DNA of 64,000 nt, taken from contig NZ_JAAOLY010000015.1 of NCBI RefSeq assembly GCF_011601275.1, positions 1-64,000 of the forward strand, written 5' to 3'. This DNA is from Janthinobacterium lividum (GTDB taxonomy: Bacteria; Pseudomonadota; Gammaproteobacteria; Burkholderiales; Burkholderiaceae_D). The notes beneath the pieces were generated by a model that worked only from the letters and a program-made list of their open reading frames with translations, did no database searches and was not told the DNA's origin. Positions 44,815 through 53,192 of this stretch are shown here, piece after piece. A program made the translations under genes and the position numbers. Within the stretch, counting starts at the first letter, position 1; every line of letters begins with the position of its first letter.

Positions 44815-46284
44815 TTACTCTTTGCGCTGGCGGCGCCGGCGCAGCCATACGGACAGCGCGATCAGCAGCAAGATTCCCACGATGCCGCCCGGCAGCATAA
44901 ACGGTTGCGCCCGCGCCAGCACGGGTTTCTCGCCGCCGCTGCGCGCCTGCGCCACGTAGGCCGGCGTGACGGACACGTCCGGGTTGCCGTACTGCTTCAG
45001 CACGTAATTGGCGATCGACGCGATCTGCTCGTCCGTCAAGGGCTGCACGTAGGAGCGCTGGTCGAAACGGGGCATGAACGCTTCGTGCTCTTCCCCTTCG
45101 ATCTTGCGTTCGACACCAAACAAGATGGCCGAGACCAGGTTGGCCGGCGTGTTGCCGCCCGTCGCCGTGTTGTTGAACAGCGCTGGATAGCTTTGTTCCG
45201 TGCTGCCCGCGCCGCTGGCCGAATGGCAGCTGGCGCAGTAGCCGGAAAACAGCACGGCGCCACTATTGAGCGAATGGTGCTCGGTGGAACTGGCCATGCC
45301 GCGCAGCAGCGGCTCTTCGCTGGCGGCGCTGCCGTGGCTGAAGGCAGCCTTGGTCTGGCCCGGTGCGCGCACGGGCGGCACCGTGCGCAGCCAGGCCACG
45401 ATGGCGGCCACGTCGTCGTCGCGCAAATATTGCAGACTGTTCTGGATGGCTTCGGCCATGCCGCCCGCCGCCTGCCCCTTGCCTTCCACGTGGCCCGTCT
45501 TCAGATAGGCGGCGATTTCCGCATCCGTCCACGCGCCGATGCCGCTGACCTTGTCGGACGTGATATTCGGCGCATGCCAGGAACCGAGCGACGCGCCGGC
45601 CAGGGTCTGGCTGCCGATTTCCGCCATCAGCGCATTGCGCGGCGTATGGCAGGCGCTGCAGTGCGCCAGGCCTTCGGCCAGGTAGGCGCCGCGGTTGATC
45701 TGCGCGCTCTTCGCCGCGTCGGGCACGAAGCGCTTATTGTCGAGGAACAAGGTATTCCAGCCCAGCATGGACAGGCGCACATTGAACGGGAACGGCAACG
45801 CCGTCTGGCGCGCCGGCTCGTCGACGGGCTTGACGGCCTGCATGAAGTAGTAATACAGGTCGCCCACGTCCGCATCCGTCAGCTGCGCATAGCTGGTGTA
45901 GGGCATGGCCGGATACAGGTGGCTGCCATCGGCGCGCACGCCTTCGCGCAGCGCGCGCGCAAAATCGGCTTCCGTGTAGTGGCCGATGCCGCCTTTTTTC
46001 GACGGCGTGATATTCGTCGCGTAGATCGTGCCCAGCGGCGAATCGATGGCGTAGCCGCCCGCATACGGTTTGCCGCCCGCTGCCGTATGGCAAGCCATGC
46101 AATCGGCGGCGATGGCCAGGTAACGGCCCCGCTCCAAGCGCGCATCGGACTTGGCGGCGACAGGCGCGGCCGGCCGGTCCGGGGTCAGGGTGACGGGCGG
46201 CGCCGGCGGCACAGGTGGCAAAGCATGCGCGGCCAGCGGCAAGCCGGCCGCCAGGGTCAGGCTCAGCAATAAACGGCGCATCAT
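44815..46284 (-). CDS. Membrane-anchored triheme cytochrome c subunit of a dehydrogenase
   Basis: A 489-residue protein with a signal peptide (ending PLAAHA), three CxxCH haem sites at Cys62/Cys65, Cys209/Cys212 and Cys350/Cys353, and a C-terminal transmembrane anchor (about 465-482). This is the architecture of the cytochrome subunits of gluconate, sorbitol and alcohol dehydrogenases in the GMC type, passing electrons from the flavoprotein to ubiquinone. It overlaps the GMC gene by 4 bases. Confidence 0.93.
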   Translation of the reverse strand: MMRRLLLSLTLAAGLPLAAHALPPVPPAPPVTLTPDRPAAPVAAKSDARLERGRYLAIAADCMACHTAAGGKPYAGGYAIDSPLGTIYATNITPSKKGGIGHYTEADFARALREGVRADGSHLYPAMPYTSYAQLTDADVGDLYYYFMQAVKPVDEPARQTALPFPFNVRLSMLGWNTLFLDNKRFVPDAAKSAQINRGAYLAEGLAHCSACHTPRNALMAEIGSQTLAGASLGSWHAPNITSDKVSGIGAWTDAEIAAYLKTGHVEGKGQAAGGMAEAIQNSLQYLRDDDVAAIVAWLRTVPPVRAPGQTKAAFSHGSAASEEPLLRGMASSTEHHSLNSGAVLFSGYCASCHSASGAGSTEQSYPALFNNTATGGNTPANLVSAILFGVERKIEGEEHEAFMPRFDQRSYVQPLTDEQIASIANYVLKQYGNPDVSVTPAYVAQARSGGEKPVLARAQPFMLPGGIVGILLLIALSVWLRRRRQRKE

Positions 46285-47939
46285 GCGGCCTCCCTTGCCA
46301 GGGTACGGGCGATGTCGTCAGCCGCGCGCAAACCGAGCGCGGCCATGCTGAGGGTGGTGTTGACGACGCTGGCCGACGGCATGGCGCCGCCGCCGGGCAG
46401 CCACAGATTGGCGTGATCGTGGGCGCGGCAATTGCCGTCGACCACGGAATCGGCGCGATTCGAACCCATGATGACGCCGCCCATGATGTGGTTATTCGCG
46501 TTCAGGCTGTCGGTGATATGGAATTCCACGGCGCCGAACAGCTTGCCGATGTGCTTGAGCTGCGCATGCGCGGCCTTCGCGCCATCACGCACGTAATCGC
46601 CCACGTCATAGTAAATGTCGGGACAGGCCAGTCCCAGCGGGTCCTTGCGCGTCTTGCTCAAGGTCAAACGGTTATGCGCTTCGGGCAGCGGTTCCAGGCT
46701 GATGGACAAATCCACGCCAAACGCGGCGCGGCGGCGGATTTCATCGTCGAGATCCTTGCCCACCAGGCCCAGCTTCAACGACTGCTGGGTAGCCGGTCCG
46801 ACACGCGTGATGTTATTGAGGATCATCTTGTTGGCCGAATACTGCGCACGGAAGGCGCCGTCGCGCGGGCCCACCAGGCAGCTGCTTTGCGCGGGGCCGC
46901 GACCCGTCCAGATCGGTTCATTGGCAAGGAAGGTACAGTGGAAACCCGAGTGGTCCATCATGTTGCGGCCCACCTGGTCGGAACTGTTGGCGATGCCGTT
47001 CGGATTGTTCTGGTTAGCCGCCAGCAACAGCAAACGGGGCGTTTCGATGCCGTTACAGGCAATCACGAAAGCCTTGCCCGTCGCCATGTGCGACTGTTTC
47101 TTGGCGTCATACCAGTGCACGGCCGTCACTCTGTTGTTCTGGTCCGTGTCGATGCGGTAGACGACGGCCTCGGCCAGCACGCCCGCGCCTTTCAGTTCGG
47201 CCCGTTCCACGTGGTGGATGCCGTTGTACATGGCGCCGATGGGGCAGATCGGCTGGCAATTGTTATTGCCGCAGCAGGTTGGGCGGCCTTGCCATGGACG
47301 CGTCGAACGGCCTTGCGGGATGGGCACGGAGCGGTAGCCGTGCGGGTTGACCACTTCGGCGAAGCGCTTGTCGCCATAGCCCCAGGGTACCATGTCCATC
47401 GGGTACGGCGCGCTGCGCTCGCTCGGCGACTGCAGCGCGGGATCGTTGGGGCCGGCCACGCCCATTTCCTGCTCGGCGCGGCAATAGTACGGTTCCAGCT
47501 CATCGTAGGAAATGGCCCAGTCGCGGCCTACCCCGTAATCGCTCTTCATGCGCATGTCGGACGGCAAGTGGCGCCAGCACGACGCGGCCCAATGCCAGGT
47601 CGTGCCGCCCACAGTGCGCAGGTAGCCCTGCTGGAAACTGCTGCCGTTGGGACCGGACACTTCCACATAGTTATTCTTCGGGAAGTACAGCGGCGCGGGC
47701 GCATTCTCCGCCTGCGGATACAGGCCCTGGAAGTCGGAACCGACGCGGTTTTCGAACGGCATGTTGCGCCAGTTTTCCACGGCCTGGCCACGCTCGATGC
47801 GCAGGCCCGCTTCCAGCATGATCACGGAATGGCCTTGCGCGGCCAGCTGGTCGGCCATCATGGCGCCGACGACGCCCGTGCCAACGATGACGACATCGGC
47901 GACGACGTCGCCATTACTCTTGAATTGGGGTGATTTCAT
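46281..47939 (-). CDS. GMC-family flavoprotein dehydrogenase subunit
   Basis: A 552-residue GMC oxidoreductase with the FAD-binding motif VGTGVVGAMMADQLA (Gly20, Gly22, Gly25), and the conserved C-terminal LWLPGGGAMPSASVVNTT region. It should oxidise a polyol, aldose or aldonate in the periplasm, being exported with the Tat-signal small subunit next to it. The substrate is not known; a sugar is suggested by the operator upstream. ATG 47939 overlaps the small-subunit stop. Confidence 0.93.
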   Translation of the reverse strand: MKSPQFKSNGDVVADVVIVGTGVVGAMMADQLAAQGHSVIMLEAGLRIERGQAVENWRNMPFENRVGSDFQGLYPQAENAPAPLYFPKNNYVEVSGPNGSSFQQGYLRTVGGTTWHWAASCWRHLPSDMRMKSDYGVGRDWAISYDELEPYYCRAEQEMGVAGPNDPALQSPSERSAPYPMDMVPWGYGDKRFAEVVNPHGYRSVPIPQGRSTRPWQGRPTCCGNNNCQPICPIGAMYNGIHHVERAELKGAGVLAEAVVYRIDTDQNNRVTAVHWYDAKKQSHMATGKAFVIACNGIETPRLLLLAANQNNPNGIANSSDQVGRNMMDHSGFHCTFLANEPIWTGRGPAQSSCLVGPRDGAFRAQYSANKMILNNITRVGPATQQSLKLGLVGKDLDDEIRRRAAFGVDLSISLEPLPEAHNRLTLSKTRKDPLGLACPDIYYDVGDYVRDGAKAAHAQLKHIGKLFGAVEFHITDSLNANNHIMGGVIMGSNRADSVVDGNCRAHDHANLWLPGGGAMPSASVVNTTLSMAALGLRAADDIARTLAREAA

Positions 47940-48592
47940 TTTGCTTGCTTGCCTTTCGGTTCGGGAGTGCCGGTAGTGGCCGGGGCCGGTACGGGTTTCG
48001 GTTCCACGGGTGCGGAAACGCGCACAGCCGGCGGCGCCTTCAGCCACCACAGGGGGCCGTAATTGCAATAGGTCGGCACGACCTGGCCATCGGCCACCGT
48101 GCGGTACATCAAAGCCTCGGCATAGGCGACGACGATGGATTTCGTGCCCTGCGCCACATTGCCGGCGACGGTGCCCGTGTACCAGGCGGCAACGATGGCC
48201 AGCGCCAGCTCGCGCAGACTCGCATCGGCGGCGGTGGCGGCCGCCAGCAGGACTTTCGCTTCCTGGCCCGTGACGAGCAGCGCGCCCAGCTGCGGCAAAC
48301 GGTCGGCGAAACCGGGCACGTTGGTACGCATGGCTTGTTCGATGCGCGCCGCCGTCGCGGCGGACAGGTCGCGGTGGCCCGTGATCGTTTGCGACAAGGT
48401 GTAGAACAGCATGGTGGCGGGCGCCAGTCCGGTCGCCGGCACGCTGGCCGGCGCTTGGGCGGCGGACAGTGGATTGCTCCAGAAACCGGCCTGCGCCAGC
48501 AAGGCGGCCAGGCCGATCAGGGCGTGGCGGCGGCTAATGCGGGGAAGGGAGGAAACGGATGTTGCAGATGGTTCAGTGCCTGGATGGTTCAT
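47936..48592 (-). CDS. Small (gamma) subunit of the GMC dehydrogenase complex, Tat-exported
   Basis: A 218-residue protein with a twin-arginine leader (SRRHALIGLAALLAQAG) followed by the conserved small-subunit domain: LFYTLSQTITGHRDLSAATA, GFADRLPQL and the C-terminal TYCNYGPLWWLKAP. These subunits chaperone and escort the GMC flavoprotein through the Tat pathway. A Pro/Lys-rich tail is present. It is the first gene of the operon, behind the LacI-type operator. Confidence 0.88.
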   Translation of the reverse strand: MNHPGTEPSATSVSSLPRISRRHALIGLAALLAQAGFWSNPLSAAQAPASVPATGLAPATMLFYTLSQTITGHRDLSAATAARIEQAMRTNVPGFADRLPQLGALLVTGQEAKVLLAAATAADASLRELALAIVAAWYTGTVAGNVAQGTKSIVVAYAEALMYRTVADGQVVPTYCNYGPLWWLKAPPAVRVSAPVEPKPVPAPATTGTPEPKGKQAK

Positions 48593-48658
48593 GAGACTCC
48601 CGCAAGACTTGTTGTTTTATTGACTTCGATGATTGCGCTACATTGCATTTGCGCATAG

Positions 48659-48674
48659 ATGGAACCGGTTCCAT
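48659..48674. promoter_or_regulatory. LacI-type operator of the dehydrogenase operon
   Basis: ATGGAACCGGTTCCAT is a perfect 16-base palindrome. Its core fits the general LacI-family pattern TGxAAxCGxTTxCA. It begins directly after the -10 element, the position for classical repression of the dehydrogenase operon. The regulator is not encoded in the window. Confidence 0.72.
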
Positions 48675-48704
48675 ATTATCCTACATAAATAAATTGTTTG
48701 CCAA
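48675..48704 (-). promoter_or_regulatory. Promoter of the dehydrogenase operon
   Basis: On the minus strand TTGGCA (-35, 48699-48704) and GATAAT (-10, 48675-48680) are separated by 18 bases. The LacI-type palindrome abuts the -10. Confidence 0.65.
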
Positions 48705-48714
48705 TGGAGCATTG

Positions 48715-49716
48715 CTACATGCGCCCGCCCTGCCCGATCCGAGGCAAGCACAGGCGAAATTCCAGGCCCGGCTGGCCGCCCAGTCGGTAGCGAAAATCAA
48801 GCACGCTGCCGCCAGCCAGGTTAGGCTTGCCCGGCAAAGGCAGTGGCAGGTTCAGGCTGCACTCATGGTCGCCCAGGACGATGCCGCCATGCACGCGGAT
48901 GCGCGTCAGCAAGCGCGGCGCCTGCTCCAGCACGTCGGGCAGGCGGATGCTGGCGGCCGGCAGGCTGTCGCCCTGTTCATGCTGCCAGGCGTGCAAGGCG
49001 TCCGCGTCGAGCGCAAACACGCGGCCCCAGTCCGTGCACGGCTCGCCAGGGCTGCGCCGGTCCAGGCCCAGGTGCACGGTGACGGCTGCCGGCAGCAGCA
49101 CCGCCGCGGGCGCTTGCGCGTGCAGATTGCGCAGGATGGCTACCTGCGGCTCCTTGCCCAGCGCCGTATTCATGGTTTCACTGACGATCACGTCCGGCAT
49201 GGCGCCGGCAGGCATGCGGTAGGCGGCCGCGTCGGCGCAAATATACTCGGCGACGTGGCTATCGAGGTCCAGGGCGGCGATCAGCTCGCGCGCATAGTTC
49301 AGGGTTTTCGCATGCACGTCGAGGATGGCGAACTGCACCTGGCTGGCGTCCAGCACGGCCATCACCGGCAGGGCCAGCAGGGCGAACGGACCGCAGCCCG
49401 CATACAGCACGCGCACGGGCCGCCCGCCGCTCATGTCCAGCCGCTCGCGCACGGCCAGCGCCAGGCCCTGGATGAAGGCGGCGCTACGGTAGGGCTCGCG
49501 CGCGCACAGTCCGGCCTGCACGGGCGAGATGGCCCAGCCGCTGGGGAGAAAACTTTCGCCGTCGCGCAAGCCGTCCTGCCCGTCCATGGGCAGGCGCGAA
49601 TGGCGCTCGACGAGCTGGCGCAGCTGCACTGTTTCACCGACCAGGCTGGACAGCGAACGCTGCGGATCACACAGCGCGGCCGCCATGGCGGCCAGTTCCA
49701 CGCGCGCCGAAATCAC
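48715..49716 (-). CDS. PRMT-like class I methyltransferase
   Basis: About 333 residues. Motif I is VLYAGCGPFALLALPVM, followed by QFAILDVHAKTLNYARELI and SETMNTALGKEPQV, whose two Glu residues resemble the double-E loop of protein arginine methyltransferases. The substrate is unknown. The frame stays open well upstream, so the start is uncertain: GTG 49716 with GGAG upstream is used here, and TTG 49782 is possible. It lies opposite the acetyltransferase/hydroxylase/sulfotransferase genes. Confidence 0.72.
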   Translation of the reverse strand: MISARVELAAMAAALCDPQRSLSSLVGETVQLRQLVERHSRLPMDGQDGLRDGESFLPSGWAISPVQAGLCAREPYRSAAFIQGLALAVRERLDMSGGRPVRVLYAGCGPFALLALPVMAVLDASQVQFAILDVHAKTLNYARELIAALDLDSHVAEYICADAAAYRMPAGAMPDVIVSETMNTALGKEPQVAILRNLHAQAPAAVLLPAAVTVHLGLDRRSPGEPCTDWGRVFALDADALHAWQHEQGDSLPAASIRLPDVLEQAPRLLTRIRVHGGIVLGDHECSLNLPLPLPGKPNLAGGSVLDFRYRLGGQPGLEFRLCLPRIGQGGRM

Positions 49717-49872
49717 GCGCAACTCCACAAGCAGGGCAGGATAAAGACAGAATGCATGGCGGCTTCCTTGAAATGATTGCAAGTGCGCGGAAAAATTGGC
49801 AGCATAGCAAATAAATAAACGCCTGCGCGTTTGGCCCCATCGCCCCCATCGCCACCACCTACCGGAGCACCG

Positions 49873-50361
49873 ATGCACGACTTTCCGCTTTCCGCCCCCT
49901 ACCAGTTGCGCGTCCAGCGCGACGATGACGATGGCTTTGCCGCCGCGCTGTACAGCTCCACGCGCGACGACTTGCGCCAGATGCCGGCCGATCCCGCCGT
50001 CATCGAGCAGCTGATCACCATGCAGCAGCGCATGCAAAGCCACGGTTACCGGCAAGCGTATCCGCAGGCCATGTACCTGGTGCTGCAGCACGGCGACACG
50101 CCCATCGGCCGCCTGATCCTGGATCGCCAGGATCAGGCGCTGCACCTGGTCGACATCGCCATCCTGCCCGCCGCGCAAGGCCGGGGCGCCGGCAGCGCCG
50201 TGCTGCGCGGCCTGCAGGCGCAAGCGGGCGCCCAGCAATGCCGGATCCACCTTGCCGTCAACAAAAGCAACACCGCGGCGCGCGCGCTGTACCAGCGGCT
50301 GGGCTTTCGATTACGCGGGGAAAACGAGGTGCAGGAGCAACTGGAATGGAGCGCGACATAG
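49873..50361 (+). CDS. GNAT-family N-acetyltransferase
   Basis: A 162-residue GNAT protein with the acetyl-CoA loop LPAAQGRGAGSAVLRGLQ and a C-terminal NTAARALYQRLGFR. Conserved features point to an amine or protein acetyltransferase of unknown target. A GGAG site precedes the ATG. The hydroxylase gene starts inside its last codons (16-base overlap). Confidence 0.88.
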   Translation: MHDFPLSAPYQLRVQRDDDDGFAAALYSSTRDDLRQMPADPAVIEQLITMQQRMQSHGYRQAYPQAMYLVLQHGDTPIGRLILDRQDQALHLVDIAILPAAQGRGAGSAVLRGLQAQAGAQQCRIHLAVNKSNTAARALYQRLGFRLRGENEVQEQLEWSAT

Positions 50362-51083
50362 TGCCGGCGCCGACTCCGCCCAGCACCTGGCTGCGGCTGC
50401 CGCTGCGCTTTGACGTGGCGCGCATGCAAGGCGACAGCGACCGGTTCGCCGCCGGCGAGTGGATCAGCCATTTCAATACGGGCGCCTACGACCAGGGCTG
50501 GAGCTGCGTACCGCTGCGTTCGGCCGGCGGAGCAGCCGGCGACATCATGCCCGTCGACGGCGCCGCCTATGCCGGCACGCCGCAACTGGCGCGCTGCCCC
50601 TGCCTGCGCGAGGTGCTCGCCTGCTTCGCCTGCGAGATCCGCGCCGCACGCCTGATGGCCCTGGCGCCAGGCGCCATCATCCGCGCGCACCGCGACGCCG
50701 GCACCTCGCTGGCCGATGGCTTGATCCGTATCCACATCCCCATTCACACTACGCCGCAGGTGCTGTTTACCATCGATGGCGAGAACGTGCACTTCACGGC
50801 CGGCCACGCCTGGTACATGGACGCCAGCTGCCTGCACGCGGTGCACAACCAGGGCACGGCGCCGCGCATCCACCTCGTGCTCGACTGCATCACCAACGCC
50901 TGGCTCGAAGCGCTGTTCGCCTCGGCCGGCTTCGTGCCGAAAGCGTCCCGTAAATATGGCGACCCCAGCATCAACGACGGCAATGTGCGGGCCGTCATCG
51001 CGCAGCTGCAACTATCTTCCTCGCCGGCCAGCCTGGCGCTGGCCAGCCAACTGTCTGCCTTGGCCGAAGGGAGCGCGCCGTGA
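50346..51083 (+). CDS. Aspartyl/asparaginyl beta-hydroxylase-family dioxygenase
   Basis: A 245-residue Fe(II)/2-oxoglutarate dioxygenase of the Asp/Asn hydroxylase type. The HxD...H facial motif is seen as AHRDAGTS and HAVHNQG, and the Arg that binds 2-oxoglutarate is in PRIHLVLD. The likely product is a beta-hydroxylated Asp or Asn residue, or a free amino acid; the substrate is unknown. It overlaps the acetyltransferase by 16 bases and the sulfotransferase-like gene by 4. Confidence 0.85.
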   Translation: MERDIVPAPTPPSTWLRLPLRFDVARMQGDSDRFAAGEWISHFNTGAYDQGWSCVPLRSAGGAAGDIMPVDGAAYAGTPQLARCPCLREVLACFACEIRAARLMALAPGAIIRAHRDAGTSLADGLIRIHIPIHTTPQVLFTIDGENVHFTAGHAWYMDASCLHAVHNQGTAPRIHLVLDCITNAWLEALFASAGFVPKASRKYGDPSINDGNVRAVIAQLQLSSSPASLALASQLSALAEGSAP

Positions 51084-52099
51084 ACGCCGCGCCAGGCCTG
51101 GCCCAGCAGGAACGTTTGCTGGCCAAGGGAGAGCCGGTGACATGGCACGAGGGCATGGATCTGCGCGGCTGGTATCCGCTGTATGTGGAGCGCGGCGAAA
51201 CATTGGTGGACGCTGCCATGTGCTGGCGCCACCTGGGGGAAACGGCGTTCAGCGAAGCGTTCTTTGTCAATACCCTGGCGCGCCAGCCGCATGAGGAGCG
51301 CCGCGTCTGCCGCACGCCGCTCGCGGCGCTGGCCATGATGGCCACGCTCGGCGATGGCCTGGCGCCCGACGCCTTCATCTTCCACGTCTCGCGCTGCGGC
51401 TCAACCCTGCTGACGCAATTGCTGGCGACCTTGCCGCAATGCGTGGTGCTGTCCGAGCCAACCGTCGTCGACTCGCTGCTGCGTCTGCATCACGATGGCA
51501 CGGCGGGCAGCAACGGCATCGCCCTGCTGCGCCAGGCCATCCTGGCACTGGGACAGCGCCGCTCAGGGGACGAGACGCATTTCATCATCAAGTTCGACTG
51601 CTGGCACATCCACAGCCTGGACTTGCTGCGGCAAGCGTTTCCCGGCACACCCTGTCTGTTCGTCTACCGCGAACCGCTGGCCGTGCTGGCCTCGCACCAG
51701 CGCCAGCGCGGCCCGCAAATGGTGCCCGGCATGCTGCACCCGGCACAACTGCCGCTGCCCGCGCACCAGCTGGAACCCGGCGATATCGATGGCTATGCGG
51801 GCCTCGTGCTGGCCAGCCTGTTCGACGCGGCCCTGCCCCATGCGGCTGCCGGCCAGCTGCAGTTAATTCACTACAAGCAATTGCCAGATATCGTGTTCAG
51901 CGATGTATTGGCCCGCCTGGGCATCGCCCCCACGCCGGCACAGTTGCAAGCGATGCGCGCACGGGGCGGCGTGCATGCGAAATACGGCACGGCCTACCAC
52001 GGCGATCCGCCAGTGGCCGCGGCAAGCGGCCTGGCCGCCATCGCCGCGCAATTGCAGCCTGGCTATCTGGCGCTGGAAGCGTTGCGCACGGGGCAATAG
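51080..52099 (+). CDS. Sulfotransferase-like P-loop protein
   Basis: A 339-residue protein with the PAPS-binding loop FHVSRCGSTLLTQLL near 100-114 and the second-site VYREPLAVLASH near 194-205. These mark the sulfotransferase superfamily, though activity cannot be proven from sequence. It is the last of three coupled genes with the acetyltransferase and Asp/Asn hydroxylase, so it probably modifies the same product. Confidence 0.8.
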   Translation: MNAAPGLAQQERLLAKGEPVTWHEGMDLRGWYPLYVERGETLVDAAMCWRHLGETAFSEAFFVNTLARQPHEERRVCRTPLAALAMMATLGDGLAPDAFIFHVSRCGSTLLTQLLATLPQCVVLSEPTVVDSLLRLHHDGTAGSNGIALLRQAILALGQRRSGDETHFIIKFDCWHIHSLDLLRQAFPGTPCLFVYREPLAVLASHQRQRGPQMVPGMLHPAQLPLPAHQLEPGDIDGYAGLVLASLFDAALPHAAAGQLQLIHYKQLPDIVFSDVLARLGIAPTPAQLQAMRARGGVHAKYGTAYHGDPPVAAASGLAAIAAQLQPGYLALEALRTGQ

Positions 52100-52420
52100 T
52101 CATAGCGCGGCGGCATTTTCCTCGCGCCACCTGCGCACCATCTCGCTGCTGATTTCGCGTTCATAGCAGATGGGAGCATAACCGCCCTTCCGGCTCCATG
52201 CGCTGCGTCCTCCGCAAGCGCTGCCATTCTTGGCGGCATTGTAGGGACAGGGGCAGCGTCCAGGATAGGCGGCAATCGACTCGGCGATGATCTGCTGCTT
52301 GACCTTTGCTTCCGATGCCGGCTGGCGCCCTTGGCCACCGGCAAGGGGCGCGTAGGCCGTGCCGGCGGCCAGCATCAACACCAGGGCGCAGAGATTCTTC
52401 ATAGGAAAGGTTGTTTTCAT
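52100..52420 (-). CDS. Conserved hypothetical secreted protein
   Basis: A 106-residue protein with a signal peptide (MKNLCALVLMLAAGTAYA) and a conserved Cys-containing core: PGRCPCPYNAAKNG, CGGRSAWSRKGGY and PICY. The four Cys suggest disulfides. The family is widespread and of unknown function. The start may be ATG 52420 or ATG 52402; neither has a strong ribosome binding site. Its stop abuts the sulfotransferase-like gene's stop. Confidence 0.75.
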   Translation of the reverse strand: MKTTFPMKNLCALVLMLAAGTAYAPLAGGQGRQPASEAKVKQQIIAESIAAYPGRCPCPYNAAKNGSACGGRSAWSRKGGYAPICYEREISSEMVRRWREENAAAL

Positions 52421-52507
52421 CCACAGGCAGCAAACGTACGATGCCAGTATGACAGATGCCTTTAGGCAAATCTGCGTGAAATGTCACGCACTTCATTGCC
52501 GCAATGC

Positions 52508-52537
52508 AAAAAGCCCAACCGTGAAGGCTGGGCTTTT
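52508..52537 (-). terminator. Terminator of tRNA-Asn copy 2
   Basis: AAAAGCCCAACC and GGCTGGGCTTTT form a stem with one A-C mismatch and a GTGAA loop, followed by T residues on both strands. Confidence 0.82.
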
Positions 52538-52554
52538 CGATACTGCTGATGTTC

Positions 52555-52630
52555 TGGCTCCCCGACCTGGACTCGAACCAGGGACCTGCGGATTAACAGT
52601 CCGTCGCTCTACCAACTGAGCTATCAGGGA
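52555..52630 (-). tRNA. tRNA-Asn (GTT), copy 2
   Basis: Identical over all 76 bases to copies 1, 3 and 4, with anticodon GTT and encoded CCA. Confidence 0.98.
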
Positions 52631-52641
52631 AAAGAGGCCGC

Positions 52642-52670
52642 ATTCTATAGGGCAAATTTTCAGTTGTCCA
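52642..52670 (-). promoter_or_regulatory. Promoter of tRNA-Asn copy 2
   Basis: On the minus strand TGGACA and TAGAAT are 17 bases apart, ahead of a GC-rich discriminator and the tRNA start. Confidence 0.8.
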
Positions 52671-52703
52671 GATTTACGCTAAAAAAATTACGCGTATCGC
52701 CAT

Positions 52704-53030
52704 TCAACCCGGATTTTCCCGGGGCTGATAGTCAAACACCAGCACCCGCCCCAGCCATGGCTTGAGCCGATCGACAAAAGCGAGGTGGGCAGGATGGGCC
52801 AGGTACACGTCGCGCGCGCTGGCGCCATCGAAGGTCAAGGTGAAGCAATCGGTAAAGCCGTCGTCGAGGCCTTCCGGGCTGACGTTCGGCCCCCATTCGA
52901 ATTGCAGCACGCCGGGAATACGGTGTTTAAGCTGGGAAAATTCATAGACCAGCTCGGCATGCTTGGCCGGTGTGATGTCCTCGAGAAAATCACACAGGAC
53001 GATATGGCGCAACGGAATTGAACAGGTCAT
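52704..53030 (-). CDS. Dabb-domain (stress-responsive alpha/beta barrel) protein
   Basis: A 108-residue Dabb protein. The LRHIVLCDFLEDIT strand, PGVLQFEWGPN, HPAHLAFVDRLKPWL and VFDYQPR segments fit the family, which forms dimeric barrels of unknown or aldolase/cyclase-type function. ATG 53030 has an AGGAG 12 bases upstream. It stands between tRNA-Asn copies 2 and 3. Confidence 0.88.
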   Translation of the reverse strand: MTCSIPLRHIVLCDFLEDITPAKHAELVYEFSQLKHRIPGVLQFEWGPNVSPEGLDDGFTDCFTLTFDGASARDVYLAHPAHLAFVDRLKPWLGRVLVFDYQPRENPG

Positions 53031-53192
53031 GGTGGCGGATCTCCTATGGGGTTGCATTCAGGATAGCGCAAAACGAAAAAGCACACAGGCAACGGTCGGC
53101 CACACCGCACATATTTTCTGTATGCAACATGCTATTCGGATAATATCCCCCATGGACACCCCCTACCCGCAGGCAACCATTCATATCAGACC

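Noticed and set aside
48715..50250. Single long minus-strand reading frame covering the methyltransferase and beyond
   Set aside because: The upstream half is a shadow of the acetyltransferase gene. Methyltransferase motifs are confined to the part after about 49720, so the start was set there.
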